A model generated the notes under the pieces. The model had not been told where the DNA came from. It saw only the letters and a list, made by a program, of their open reading frames with translations, and made no database searches. A stretch of DNA of 64,000 nt, taken from Bacteroides intestinalis (GTDB lineage Bacteria; Bacteroidota; Bacteroidia; Bacteroidales; Bacteroidaceae). The stretch covers positions 186,001 to 250,000 of the forward strand of contig NZ_QRZF01000001.1 of assembly GCF_003464595.1 (NCBI RefSeq), in the 5' to 3' direction. How positions within the stretch are numbered: the first letter of the stretch is position 1; every line of letters begins with the position of its first letter. Of the stretch, positions 35,722 to 44,570 are shown piece by piece. Made by a program: the position numbers and the translations under genes.

Positions 35722-38403
35722 TTATTCTTCCACTATATTTTTGAAAAACCTCCATCCATCTGCAATGCTATAAGCATTTTTACAGCCTCTGGGTACATAT
35801 AGAACACATACACTTGTATCTACATTTTCAAAAACAGATGGATTCATACCAGATACAGATTTATATCCAATATGAATTTCTCTTATACGTGAACATCCCC
35901 AAAATACATAATCTCCAATACTAGTCACACTATTAGGGATTGTAATAGAAGTAAGACCGTAACAAGCCGAAAATGCACCTTTTCCAATACTTGTCACACT
36001 ATTAGGAATAGTAACAGAAGTAAGACTTGAACAGCCCCAGAATGCATTAATACCAATTTTTGTCACACCTTTAGAAATAGTAATAGAAGTAAGACCTGAG
36101 CACCAACTGAATGCTTCCATGCCAATACTAGTCACACCGCCAGGGATAGTAATTGAAGTAAGGCGTCTACAGCACGAGAATGCCTCTATCCCAATGCTTG
36201 TCACACTGTTAGGAATCGTAATAGAAGTTAGGCCTGAACAACCAGCAAATGTCTCATTTCCGATAGTCGTTACACTATTAGGGAGCGTAATTGAGGTAAG
36301 GTATGAACAGTTATCGAATGCTCCATTTCCAAGACTTGTCACGCTATTAGGGATTGTAATAGAAGTAAAGTTTGAACTAGATAATGCCCTATCTCCAATA
36401 TTAATCACACTATTAGGAATTGTAATAGAAGTCAGATTTAAACGGGACAATGACTCATCGCCAATACTTGTCACACTGTTAGGAATTGTAATTGACGGAA
36501 TGTCTTCAGGACATTTTATTAGTGTCGATGCATTTTTATCATATAAAGCTCCATCTATAGATAAATATTTAGCATTGTTTTCATCCACATTAATAGAAGT
36601 AAGACGTGAGCACAGATAGAAGGCTATATCACCAATATTTGCCATATTGCCAGGAATAGCAATTGATATTTTACCCTCAGGGCACTTCAGCAGTGTCGAC
36701 GCATTTTTATCATATAAAGCCCCATCTATAGATGAGTATTCAGTATTATCTTCACCCACATCAATAGAAGTAAGCTCTGTACAAAATTGGAATGCATTAC
36801 TTGAAAGAGTTATTACCTTGTCAGGGATAGCAATAGAGGTAAGTCTTGAACAGCCCCCAAATGCATATTTTCCAATACTTGTCACACCGTCAGGCATAAC
36901 AACAGAAGTAAGTCTTGAACATTCCCAAAATGCACCTTCGCCAATACTTGTCACACTACTAGGAATAATAATAGAAGTAAGATTATTACATAGTTGAAAT
37001 GAGTAATACCCAAGTTTTGTCATATTCACTTCGGACAAATCCAAAACCTGTATTTTTTTCATTTTACGCAGAAATTCCGTATCAGTAGAGTTTAGATTTC
37101 CTGTAATCTTTAGTTTTGTGATTTCATCTTTCACAGAACTGTTAATCAACCTTGATAATGTACCTGCTGTTTCTACATGTATAACAGGAAGTGCTCCTTG
37201 CTGAATGATTTTAATATTCTGGCTAACTCCATTGCCAGAAGCAAAAGTAATATGGCTTGCTCTACTATCATCAGAAGTATTCTCTGCAATATTGAACTTA
37301 ATTTTCTTAGTGGTCAAGGCTCTCGTATTCTCCACACATGAGATCCAATCCTTCCCATCATCAGCAATAGAAATCGTATAATCAATGTTAGAACTTAACT
37401 CCACTTCTATAGTTTTTCCCTTTGCATCAATTGTATATTCATTATTTCCAATAACGATAGCATCTTTTTGCACTTGTATGATGGTTAATGTATCGGCGCT
37501 TGCAGTATTATTCTTATCGAAATAGATAATTTGCGCAGAACGGCTGTCATAAGTCTCATTAGGATTGATAATATATTTCAGGGTATGGCTGGAAGCACCA
37601 CGCACGGAAGCCTCATCATAAATCCAATCGACCTGTGGCATTTTTATTCCGTATTCTACATTACTTTTTATTTCTACGGTAATAGTTTCTCCTTTATCGC
37701 TTACTTCATATTTTTCTTTTGTCAATACTATGACTGCACCACCTGCCTGATAAACCTTTACGGTTTCTACATACTCTCCCTTTTTGAAGTAAATCTCACC
37801 TTCACGTTTCTCATATTCTTCATTTGCTGCAATAGAGAAAGTATGGTTATGAGTAGTTAAAGCACGTGTGTTAGTTTCAGTAATCCAACTTTTTGCCGTT
37901 TCTGAAATTTCCATTTGATAGTCAATATTTGACTTTACTTCTACATTAATAGAACCACCTTCTTGGACGATTTCAAATTTATCTGTGGTCACAAGTATCG
38001 CCTCTTTGCATTTTTGTATAATAGTGAAAGTTTGGCTTGCAGTTCCTGCCTTAATGGTTACAGACACACTTCGGTCGTCATAATCCGAATTATCAAGAGT
38101 AGTAAACTCAACTGACGCCTCACCTTTTTTACCGCTCGCAACCGATGCCGTACACCATGTTGAACCGCCCGTAGTGGAGGCTATATTCAGCGTCCAATCA
38201 GTATTAGTGGTGAAACTAACAGATTTTATACTTCCTTCTGCTGCAAAAGCCAAGCCATTTGTGATAATACTTGAATCAATAGTAATTGTAGGATTTTTAT
38301 CAGGACCAAGATCATCCTGTTCATTACCATCACTGCAAGCTGCAAAATTTATACTAACAAGCATAGTGATTAAAACCAGTCCCAATAACCTAAATGTTCT
38401 CAT
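35722..38403 (-). CDS. BACON-domain and BspA-type leucine-rich-repeat surface lipoprotein
   Basis: 893 residues. A lipoprotein signal (ITMLVSINFAACSDG) is followed by an acidic stretch favouring surface display. Four BACON-type beta-sandwich repeats follow from about 35 to 405, each ending in an IIQ-like motif (FTIIQKCKEAI, VKVYQAGGAV, LTIIQVQKDAI, IKIIQQGALP). From about 410 to 860 there are over a dozen 23-residue Treponema/BspA-type repeats of the form LTSITIPNSVTSIGxxAFxxC. BspA proteins bind host matrix or other bacteria, and BACON domains are thought to bind carbohydrate or mucin, so an adhesin role is the best inference. The gene is monocistronic and flanked by two similar hairpins. 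Confidence 0.9.
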   Translation of the reverse strand: MRTFRLLGLVLITMLVSINFAACSDGNEQDDLGPDKNPTITIDSSIITNGLAFAAEGSIKSVSFTTNTDWTLNIASTTGGSTWCTASVASGKKGEASVEFTTLDNSDYDDRSVSVTIKAGTASQTFTIIQKCKEAILVTTDKFEIVQEGGSINVEVKSNIDYQMEISETAKSWITETNTRALTTHNHTFSIAANEEYEKREGEIYFKKGEYVETVKVYQAGGAVIVLTKEKYEVSDKGETITVEIKSNVEYGIKMPQVDWIYDEASVRGASSHTLKYIINPNETYDSRSAQIIYFDKNNTASADTLTIIQVQKDAIVIGNNEYTIDAKGKTIEVELSSNIDYTISIADDGKDWISCVENTRALTTKKIKFNIAENTSDDSRASHITFASGNGVSQNIKIIQQGALPVIHVETAGTLSRLINSSVKDEITKLKITGNLNSTDTEFLRKMKKIQVLDLSEVNMTKLGYYSFQLCNNLTSIIIPSSVTSIGEGAFWECSRLTSVVMPDGVTSIGKYAFGGCSRLTSIAIPDKVITLSSNAFQFCTELTSIDVGEDNTEYSSIDGALYDKNASTLLKCPEGKISIAIPGNMANIGDIAFYLCSRLTSINVDENNAKYLSIDGALYDKNASTLIKCPEDIPSITIPNSVTSIGDESLSRLNLTSITIPNSVINIGDRALSSSNFTSITIPNSVTSLGNGAFDNCSYLTSITLPNSVTTIGNETFAGCSGLTSITIPNSVTSIGIEAFSCCRRLTSITIPGGVTSIGMEAFSWCSGLTSITISKGVTKIGINAFWGCSSLTSVTIPNSVTSIGKGAFSACYGLTSITIPNSVTSIGDYVFWGCSRIREIHIGYKSVSGMNPSVFENVDTSVCVLYVPRGCKNAYSIADGWRFFKNIVEE

Positions 38404-38490
38404 AGTATTCTAACTTTAAATGTATAGTAGCGAGGGTATCTGATTCGGACTTCTATCTGGTATAGAAAGCAAAGGAGATGCCTAAAAGAA

Positions 38491-38523
38491 AAAGCTCCAT
38501 AAATCAATGACTCATGGAGCTTT
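38491..38523 (-). terminator. Terminator-like hairpin after tRNA-Leu
   Basis: Arms aaagctccat/atggagcttt (10 bp) with a 13-base loop lie just past the 3' end of tRNA-Leu. The surrounding sequence, including cctaaaaga upstream, is similar to 35642-35705. Confidence 0.6.
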
Positions 38524-38530
38524 AAACAAG

Positions 38531-38614
38531 TACTCGAAGCGGGACTTGAACCCGCACAGCCGCAATGGCCAAAGGATTTTAAGTCCTTCGTGTCTACCAT
38601 TCCACCATTCGAGC
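38531..38614 (-). tRNA. tRNA-Leu (anticodon TAA)
   Basis: An 84-nt class II tRNA. The acceptor arms are GCTCGAA/TTCGAGT with discriminator A. The anticodon loop CTTAAAA reads TAA, a long variable arm follows (GGCCATTGCGGC region), and the T-arm is GCGGGTTCAAGTCCCGC. CCA is not encoded. It follows tRNA-Gly by 14 nt in one transcript. Confidence 0.95.
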
Positions 38615-38628
38615 ATCCTATAAAGGAG

Positions 38629-38701
38629 AGCGGAAAACGAGACTCGAACTCGCGACCCTAACCTTGGCAAGGTTATGCTCTACCAACTGAGCTATTTCCG
38701 C
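38629..38701 (-). tRNA. tRNA-Gly (anticodon GCC)
   Basis: A 73-nt tRNA with acceptor GCGGAAA, D-arm TAGCTCAGTTGGTAGAGCA, anticodon loop TTGCCAA and T-arm GCGAGTTCGAGTCTCGT. CCA is not encoded. Confidence 0.95.
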
Positions 38702-38724
38702 AGGTCTTTTTTGTAGAACGGGTG

Positions 38725-38756
38725 CAAAGATAAGGAGTTTCCCCGTTACAGCCAAA
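38725..38756 (-). promoter_or_regulatory. Promoter of the tRNA-Gly/tRNA-Leu unit
   Basis: On the minus strand there is a -33 TTTG (38756-38753), a 20-bp spacer and a -7 TATCTTTG (38732-38725), a textbook Bacteroides promoter 24 bp before tRNA-Gly. Confidence 0.75.
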
Positions 38757-38785
38757 TTTTTTACATAGAAAAAGTTGCTATTTTA

Positions 38786-39235
38786 TCAGTTACGGACTTG
38801 TAAAGTAGTACCGGATACAGAAACCTTATAATGTTTCAGGTATTCCGTACCTTCTCCTGTGGGGAATCCACCACTGCTTAAATTATATTTGGTGTGGCAT
38901 TTAGGGCATTCAGCAGTACCCAATCCATCTTCTACCAACTCGACTGAAACACTACGATTGGCTTCCACCGGACAGGCGGCATCATAAGCGACATAGGTAT
39001 TGCCATCCGAATATACGCTTTGTCCTATTATTAATCCTGCATAGCCTACAGGTAATCCATTCACATTCTTATCTACCTTCAAGAATTGGCCGGGAGTCGT
39101 AATCTTATAATAAGGAGATTGTGAAAGACTGCATGAGAAATTAAAGCCAATAGAAGGGATGCTCGACTCGTATGAATCACCGCAACCGGCAACACACAGC
39201 CAAAGCATCCCTATAATTATACAGAATTTCCGCAT
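38786..39235 (-). CDS. Rieske-fold-like lipoprotein with incomplete cluster motif
   Basis: 149 residues. The lipobox is in LWLCVAGCGDS. The later part resembles a Rieske domain: first box DAACPVEANR, second box ECPKCHTKYNLSSGGFPTGEG. A functional Rieske [2Fe-2S] site needs CxH in box one and CxxH in box two. Here box one has CPVE with no histidine, while box two has CPKCH. The protein therefore probably does not hold a normal cluster and may instead bind zinc or be structural. It follows argH by 12 bp and is the last gene of the prmC-argH run. Confidence 0.75.
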   Translation of the reverse strand: MRKFCIIIGMLWLCVAGCGDSYESSIPSIGFNFSCSLSQSPYYKITTPGQFLKVDKNVNGLPVGYAGLIIGQSVYSDGNTYVAYDAACPVEANRSVSVELVEDGLGTAECPKCHTKYNLSSGGFPTGEGTEYLKHYKVSVSGTTLQVRN

Positions 39236-39247
39236 ACAATATTATAC

Positions 39248-40588
39248 TTATCGTCCAAGCAAGGCTTTTTCAGCCACTTCCATCCCATGAAAATTAAAAC
39301 CATCTACCACTTCTTGCATCAGTGCAGAGATTTCATCGTTACATAGATTGCCAATACTTCCTTCATGCGTATGATGCACTTGCTTACTATGTGAGAAGTT
39401 TCCGGCTTCAATATCCAATCCCACTTTCTTATAAGCATCCCGGAAAGGCATACCTTCACGTGCCAGACGATTTACTTCCTCCACACTGAAAATAAGCAGA
39501 TACTTGTCATCATCAAGAATATGTTCATTCACTTTGATTTCATTCATGATGTAAGTCGTCATCTGCAAACAATCTTTCAGTTCCTGGAAAGCAGGCAAGA
39601 ATACTTCTTTTATAATCTGCAAATCACGAAAATATCCAGAAGGCAGATTATTAGCAATCATCATGATCTGTTGTGGCAGTGACTGCAACTTATTACATTT
39701 AGCACGTGTCAGTTCAAAAACATCAGGATTCTTCTTATGAGGCATAATGCTGGAACCGGTTGTACAATCATCAGGCAACTTCACGAAACCGAAATTCTGA
39801 CTATTGAACATACAAGCATCAAAAGCCAGTTTAGAAATAGTACCGGCAATACTTGCCAAGGCAAAAGCTACATTACGCTCCATCTTACCACGCCCCATCT
39901 GTGCATAAACAACATTGTAATTTAAGGAGTCAAATCCCAATAAACGTGTTGTCATTGTACGGTTCAGTGGAAATGAAGAACCATATCCGGCAGCTGATCC
40001 CAAAGGATTCCGATTACACATCTTGAATGCTGCCTGCAGGAAAAGCATATCATCTACCAGACTTTCAGCATAAGCACCAAACCACAAGCCGAAAGAAGAC
40101 GGCATTGCTATTTGCAAATGAGTATAGCCAGGCATAAGCACATTCTTGAAACGCTCACTCTGGCATATCAGCACATGGAACAGTTGCTCCACCGCCTCAG
40201 CAATATCCTTGATCTGCTCACGCGTGAAAAGTTTCAGGTCGAGCAGTACCTGGTCATTCCGAGAACGGCCACTATGTATCTTCTTACCAACATCACCTAA
40301 TTTACGCGTCAGCATTAACTCCACTTGCGAGTGTACATCCTCTACTCCCTCTTCTATCACAAACTCGCCTTTTTCAGCGGCTGCATAGATATTCTTCAAT
40401 TCATCAAGCAGGAGACCCAATTCTGCGTTTGTCAACAGACCGATACTTTCGAGCATCGTGATATGGGCCATAGAGCCTATCACATCATGCTTTGCCAAGT
40501 AAAGATCCATTTCACGGTCGCGCCCCACTGTAAAACGTTCTATATCCTTATTTACCTGAACGGATTTCTCCCAAAGTTTCTGAGCCAT
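39248..40588 (-). CDS. argH: Argininosuccinate lyase
   Basis: 446 residues of the fumarase/aspartase superfamily. The signature GSSIMPHKKNPD around residue 277 holds the mobile catalytic loop, and SGRSRNDQVLLDLKLF near 108 and TPGYTHLQ-like GYTHLQIAMPSSFG near 155 are present. It splits argininosuccinate to arginine and fumarate. It is separated from argG by 14 kb and lies instead with pyrE and an SRPBCC gene on the minus strand. Confidence 0.95.
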   Translation of the reverse strand: MAQKLWEKSVQVNKDIERFTVGRDREMDLYLAKHDVIGSMAHITMLESIGLLTNAELGLLLDELKNIYAAAEKGEFVIEEGVEDVHSQVELMLTRKLGDVGKKIHSGRSRNDQVLLDLKLFTREQIKDIAEAVEQLFHVLICQSERFKNVLMPGYTHLQIAMPSSFGLWFGAYAESLVDDMLFLQAAFKMCNRNPLGSAAGYGSSFPLNRTMTTRLLGFDSLNYNVVYAQMGRGKMERNVAFALASIAGTISKLAFDACMFNSQNFGFVKLPDDCTTGSSIMPHKKNPDVFELTRAKCNKLQSLPQQIMMIANNLPSGYFRDLQIIKEVFLPAFQELKDCLQMTTYIMNEIKVNEHILDDDKYLLIFSVEEVNRLAREGMPFRDAYKKVGLDIEAGNFSHSKQVHHTHEGSIGNLCNDEISALMQEVVDGFNFHGMEVAEKALLGR

Positions 40589-40613
40589 TTATTTAGTGAT
40601 TAATGATTAGTGA

Positions 40614-41024
40614 TTAATACGGTATAATCGAAAGCATATCCGCCATTTTCTCTAATCCTTCCTGCAAAGGTTTCTGAACCATACCTTTCATAAAAGGATT
40701 CAATTCCATGCCGATGGTTAGCTTCATTTTACATTCAGTTTCTGTTACCGGCACAATCTGTATCCACAGATTAAAGGGCAGCGGCGAAGTGGTCGTGGCA
40801 AACTTGATACATTTACACGGGTCTTTCTCTACTATACTCAACGCTATCTTACCCACAGGAGCAACTTCTATCACCATACTCTCCGAATCAAAGCTCAAGT
40901 TCTTCACTTTATCTTCTGGCAAGCTGTCTTTAAACTTTTCCAGATTATTCAAATCGGATAATTTCTCATAAACAGCTTCCTGCGAGGCAGGTATTGTCTT
41001 CACACCACTTTCAAATTTTGTCAT
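40614..41024 (-). CDS. SRPBCC (START-like) domain protein
   Basis: 136 residues from MTKFESGVKTIPASQEAVYE at 41024. The fold has a helix-grip pattern (AVYEKLSDLNNLEKFKDSLP at the start, and a long C-terminal helix KPLQEGLEKMADMLSIIPY) that encloses a hydrophobic cavity for a lipid or other apolar ligand. The exact ligand is unknown. It lies between pyrE and argH, 25 bp before argH. The open frame reaches to 41048, but the MTKFES start fits relatives better. Confidence 0.8.
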   Translation of the reverse strand: MTKFESGVKTIPASQEAVYEKLSDLNNLEKFKDSLPEDKVKNLSFDSESMVIEVAPVGKIALSIVEKDPCKCIKFATTTSPLPFNLWIQIVPVTETECKMKLTIGMELNPFMKGMVQKPLQEGLEKMADMLSIIPY

Positions 41025-41121
41025 ATTTTGAATCTCTTTAAAAGACAAAAAGAACTATCCGGACAGAATCTATCCGAATGGCCCTTTCGTCATATTATTT
41101 ATTTTATAGAATAAACCGCTG

Positions 41122-41760
41122 TTACTTTCCAGCATCCCAATGTGCAGGGTCCTTACGCCATTCGTTCAGCGTTGCTATATCTTCTTCTTCTATATAACCC
41201 GTACGAAGTGCAACATCCAACACAGCCTCATAATTTGTCAGCGTTACCAAAGGAACCTTGGCATCTTTGAATGCTTTTTCCGCAACCGGGAAACCGTAAG
41301 TATATGCAGCTACCATACCGATAACTTCACATCCATCACGGCGTATAGCCTCTACAGCCTTCAGACTGCTTCCACCTGTAGAAATCAAATCTTCGACCAC
41401 AACCACCTTCATACCCGGACGAAGTTCTCCTTCAATCAGGTTTTCCAGACCATGGTCTTTCGGGGTAGAACGTACGTACACAAACGGCAAGTTCAGCGCA
41501 TCAGCAACCAAAGCCCCTTGAGGAATGGCACCTGTTGCTACACCGGCAATTGCATCCACCTGCCCGAAACGTTCCAATATCAAACGGGTAATTTCAATCT
41601 TTACAAAATTACGCAAGGAAGGATAGGAAAGAGTTTTGCGGTTATCACAGTAAAAAGGAGATTTCCATCCGGAAGCCCAAGTAAAGGGATTAGCCGGTTG
41701 TAGTTTAATCGCTTTTATCTTCAGCAACTTCTCTGCGAATAGTTTTTCTAAAGTTCTCAT
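41122..41760 (-). CDS. pyrE: Orotate phosphoribosyltransferase
   Basis: 212 residues. It forms orotidine-5'-phosphate from orotate and PRPP in pyrimidine synthesis. The PRPP-binding motif is VVVVEDLISTGGSSLKAVEA, and the N-terminal LQPANPFTWASGWKSPFYCD is typical. It has its own -7 box at 41793-41800. Length is normal. Confidence 0.95.
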   Translation of the reverse strand: MRTLEKLFAEKLLKIKAIKLQPANPFTWASGWKSPFYCDNRKTLSYPSLRNFVKIEITRLILERFGQVDAIAGVATGAIPQGALVADALNLPFVYVRSTPKDHGLENLIEGELRPGMKVVVVEDLISTGGSSLKAVEAIRRDGCEVIGMVAAYTYGFPVAEKAFKDAKVPLVTLTNYEAVLDVALRTGYIEEEDIATLNEWRKDPAHWDAGK

Positions 41761-41792
41761 AACTAAATTAGCTATTTATAGTAAATATGGCA

Positions 41793-41800
41793 CAAAAATA
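41793..41800 (-). promoter_or_regulatory. pyrE -7 box
   Basis: The minus strand reads TATTTTTG 33 bp before the pyrE ATG. Confidence 0.45.
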
Positions 41801-41841
41801 CGGAAACTGAATGAGAATAAAAAAAAGAATAAAGAGATTTT

Positions 41842-42321
41842 TCACTCAAAGTCATCATTTTCGTCAGAAAGTTGTATACAATGACGAATATCTTTCATTT
41901 CGAACCCACGACTCAGAGCAAAACGCATTAACTTTCCATTCAACTCATATTCATTCTCCGCATGTACACTTTTACGTTTTGCAGCCAAAAGGCTATCTAA
42001 AATAGATAGGTATTCCTCCTCATCTATCTCATTCAAAAAACGCCGGCATACATTATAAGAAACCTTTTTCAGTTGGAGTGCCTGGGCTATTTTCACTTTT
42101 CCCCATTTCGCAAAGCGATACTTGTCATTGACAAAAGCCCGACAAAATCGTTCTTCATCAATATACTTTTCATCTTCCAGTCGTTTAAGGATACGATCAA
42201 TGGCGTCGTACGGCAATCCCCAACGTTGTAGTTTCTCAGAAATCTCTGCACGACAATGCTCCGCTGTGGAGCAATAGCCTGCAACTTTACTTAAAGCCTC
42301 TGTTTCAGTAATATTTGTCAT
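41842..42321 (-). CDS. recX: RecX-family regulator of RecA
   Basis: 159 residues built of repeated three-helix units (ALSKVAGYCSTAEHCRAEIS; DRILKRLEDEKYIDEERFCR; KRKSVHAENEYELNGKLMRF), as in RecX, which dampens RecA filaments. Its start overlaps the prmC stop by 4 bp (ATGA), so translation is coupled. Confidence 0.88.
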   Translation of the reverse strand: MTNITETEALSKVAGYCSTAEHCRAEISEKLQRWGLPYDAIDRILKRLEDEKYIDEERFCRAFVNDKYRFAKWGKVKIAQALQLKKVSYNVCRRFLNEIDEEEYLSILDSLLAAKRKSVHAENEYELNGKLMRFALSRGFEMKDIRHCIQLSDENDDFE

Positions 42322-43154
42322 TTTTGCGCTATTACAAATCGATCATTATGGGAAATATCCTCTTGAAGACGAACAAAGCGATATCCTAATTCACGCATCA
42401 TAAGCACGATGTCTTCTCCAAAAGTACGGTTAATTTCAAAATAAAGTTTTCCGTCAGGTTCAAGCATTTCAAGCCCCAACACAGCTATACGACGATAGAA
42501 ACGCAAAGGATCTGTATCTGGTACAAACAGTGCCAAAGAGGGTTCCCAGTCCAGCACATTCCGTTCCATATCTTGTTTCTCTGCTTCAGTAACATAAGGC
42601 GGATTGCTCACTATCACATCATAACGTTCTGTTACACCGGGAGTATAAGCCAGTACATCACGCTGTTCAAAACAGACAGGTGCCTGTAAAGCCAGACTGT
42701 TAGCAGCAGCAATAGCCAAAGCTTCTTCAGACACATCCCAGGCAGTGACCTGTGTTCCGGGCAATTCTTTTGCCAAGGTGACAGCAATACAACCACTGCC
42801 TGTCCCAATATCTAAAATACGAGAAGTAGAAGAAATCTCTTTCAACATTATTTCCACCAGTTCTTCCGTTTCAGGACGTGGAATAAGAACACCGGAAGCT
42901 ACCTGAAATGCTCTCCCCAGGAAACGTGCTTCTCCTAAAATATATTGTATTGGTTCAAAATTCCGTAAACGCCTGAGAAGGCTTTGCAATTCCTGTTCTG
43001 CTTTTGCAGATAAAGTTATATCTTTGCCCAAATAATAATCCACAACCGGCTGCCCCAGAATCTCGCAACAGATAAGTCTGGACAAATTTCCGGCTTCCTG
43101 CGGTGTATAATAATCCTGCAGTTCACGGCGGATATAAGAGGCAGTAATATTCAT
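42318..43154 (-). CDS. prmC: Peptide-chain-release-factor glutamine methyltransferase
   Basis: 278 residues from MNITASYIRREL at 43154. It methylates the GGQ glutamine of release factors using S-adenosylmethionine. The N-terminal helical domain spans 1-85. The SAM motif is ILDIGTGSGCIAVTLAKELP and the catalytic motif VIVSNPPYVTEAE. It leads the prmC-recX pair. Its leader of about 195 nt contains the 11-bp repeats at 43213-43282. Confidence 0.93.
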   Translation of the reverse strand: MNITASYIRRELQDYYTPQEAGNLSRLICCEILGQPVVDYYLGKDITLSAKAEQELQSLLRRLRNFEPIQYILGEARFLGRAFQVASGVLIPRPETEELVEIMLKEISSTSRILDIGTGSGCIAVTLAKELPGTQVTAWDVSEEALAIAAANSLALQAPVCFEQRDVLAYTPGVTERYDVIVSNPPYVTEAEKQDMERNVLDWEPSLALFVPDTDPLRFYRRIAVLGLEMLEPDGKLYFEINRTFGEDIVLMMRELGYRFVRLQEDISHNDRFVIAQK

Positions 43155-43212
43155 AAATGGATATTTTGGGGATTCTTCGTCAGTTCTATTACCGAACCAA
43201 GATGAGACCCGG

Positions 43213-43282
43213 TCCGTATCAAGTCCGTACCAAGTCCGTGTCAAGTCCAAGCGTATAGATACGGAGATGGTACGGACTTGGT
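43213..43282. repeat. 11-bp direct and inverted repeats in the prmC leader
   Basis: Three tandem copies of tccgtNNcaag occupy 43213-43245, with a partial fourth copy after. An inverted copy ggtacggacttggt occupies 43269-43282. The copies can fold on each other. Period 11 matches one DNA turn. Confidence 0.65.
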
Positions 43283-43355
43283 AGACACCGGACAGGTATC
43301 GGGTATATCACCGGGAAACCTGTATCCCAAACAACGAAGAATCCATTTTGGAGTG

Positions 43356-43363
43356 CAAAAGTA
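43356..43363 (-). promoter_or_regulatory. prmC -7 box
   Basis: The minus strand reads TACTTTTG. It gives an unusually long leader of about 195 nt before prmC and sits 27 bp from the divergent ribD start. Confidence 0.45.
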
Positions 43364-43389
43364 AGAATTATCGTAGAAAGATAACACAC

Positions 43390-44427
43390 ATGGAAGAAGA
43401 AAAATATATGCGTCGCTGTATACAGCTGGCACAGAACGGATTTTGCAACGCAGCCCCTAATCCAATGGTAGGGGCAGTCATCGTATGTGATGGGAAAATT
43501 ATCGGAGAAGGGTATCATGTACGCTGCGGAGAAGCGCATGCTGAAGTAAACGCCATTCGTTCCGTAAAAGACACTTCATTATTGAAACATTCAACAATTT
43601 ACGTCAGCCTTGAGCCTTGTTCTCATCATGGAAAAACGCCGCCCTGTGCTGATTTGATTATTGAGAAACAAATTCCCCGCATTGTTATTGGTTGCCAAGA
43701 CCCTTTTTCAAAAGTCGCCGGACGAGGTATACAAAAGCTAAAGGATGCCGGACGGGAAGTGATCGTAGGAGTGTTGGAGAATGAATGCCGATACCTCATC
43801 AGACGTTTCATCACTTTCCATACCTTACATCGCCCGTATATCACCCTAAAATGGGCAGAGTCAGCAGATGGATTCATTGATTTACACCGGAACGAAGGTA
43901 ATCCTGTTATCCTATCCACTCCGTTGACTTCCATGCTGGTACATAAAAAGCGTGCAGAACATGCTGCCATACTTGTAGGTACACGCACTGCCGAACTGGA
44001 CAATCCTTCCCTTAATGTACGCAACTGGTATGGACGTTCTCCCGTACGCCTTGTTATCGACCGAAAGCTGAGCCTGTCACCGACACTCCATTTGTTTGAT
44101 GGCAGCGTACCGACACTCGTATTCACCGAACACTCCCATAATTCCCTACCCAACATAGAGTATCTTCCAATAAACTTCGAACAAGATATATTGCCCCAGA
44201 TCATGCAAATTCTGTACGAGCGCAATCTCCAATCCCTTTTAGTAGAAGGCGGGAGTACCTTACTGCAATCTTTCATTGATACCAATCTTTGGGATGAAGC
44301 ATTTGTCGAAGAGAGCCCCATTCACCTGATATCTGGTGTTAATGCACCTAAAATGAACGATAAAATTAGTTATGTCAACGAACAATATTTCAGTAGAAGT
44401 ATACGGCATTACACTACGACAAAATAG
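43390..44427 (+). CDS. ribD: Bifunctional riboflavin biosynthesis deaminase/reductase
   Basis: 345 residues from the ATG at 43390. The N-terminal deaminase has HAEVNAIRS and the zinc motif PCSHHGKTPPCADLI. The C-terminal reductase spans about 150-345 (KWAESADGFIDLH, LLVEGGSTLLQSFI). Together they perform the second and third steps of riboflavin synthesis. It is divergent from prmC. The first 14 residues of the longer open frame are not needed. Confidence 0.94.
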   Translation: MEEEKYMRRCIQLAQNGFCNAAPNPMVGAVIVCDGKIIGEGYHVRCGEAHAEVNAIRSVKDTSLLKHSTIYVSLEPCSHHGKTPPCADLIIEKQIPRIVIGCQDPFSKVAGRGIQKLKDAGREVIVGVLENECRYLIRRFITFHTLHRPYITLKWAESADGFIDLHRNEGNPVILSTPLTSMLVHKKRAEHAAILVGTRTAELDNPSLNVRNWYGRSPVRLVIDRKLSLSPTLHLFDGSVPTLVFTEHSHNSLPNIEYLPINFEQDILPQIMQILYERNLQSLLVEGGSTLLQSFIDTNLWDEAFVEESPIHLISGVNAPKMNDKISYVNEQYFSRSIRHYTTTK

Positions 44428-44533
44428 TGCGAATCACCTCATTTTGATGCTTTTTAATCGAGAAAAACGGGCATATTATCTATAATTTTATATAAAACTT
44501 GCCTGTTATGCTGTTTATCGAGAAAAATGTTCC

Positions 44534-44541
44534 TATTTTTG
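44534..44541 (+). promoter_or_regulatory. -7 box for the DUF6242 gene
   Basis: TATTTTTG lies 30 bp before the ATG at 44571. Two copies of tatcgagaaaaa-like sequence (44456, 44516) precede it. Confidence 0.5.
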
Positions 44542-44570
44542 CAACTTGTAAATAAACACTATCTTTAGAA

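Noticed and set aside
38531..38614. tRNA-Leu 3' end as an integrase attachment site
   Set aside because: The duplicated segment lies past the tRNA and does not include its 3' end, and there is no integrase gene in the window.
43213..43282. Short repeats as a CRISPR array
   Set aside because: Units are 11 bp without spacers, and no cas gene is near. They are tandem repeats in a leader.
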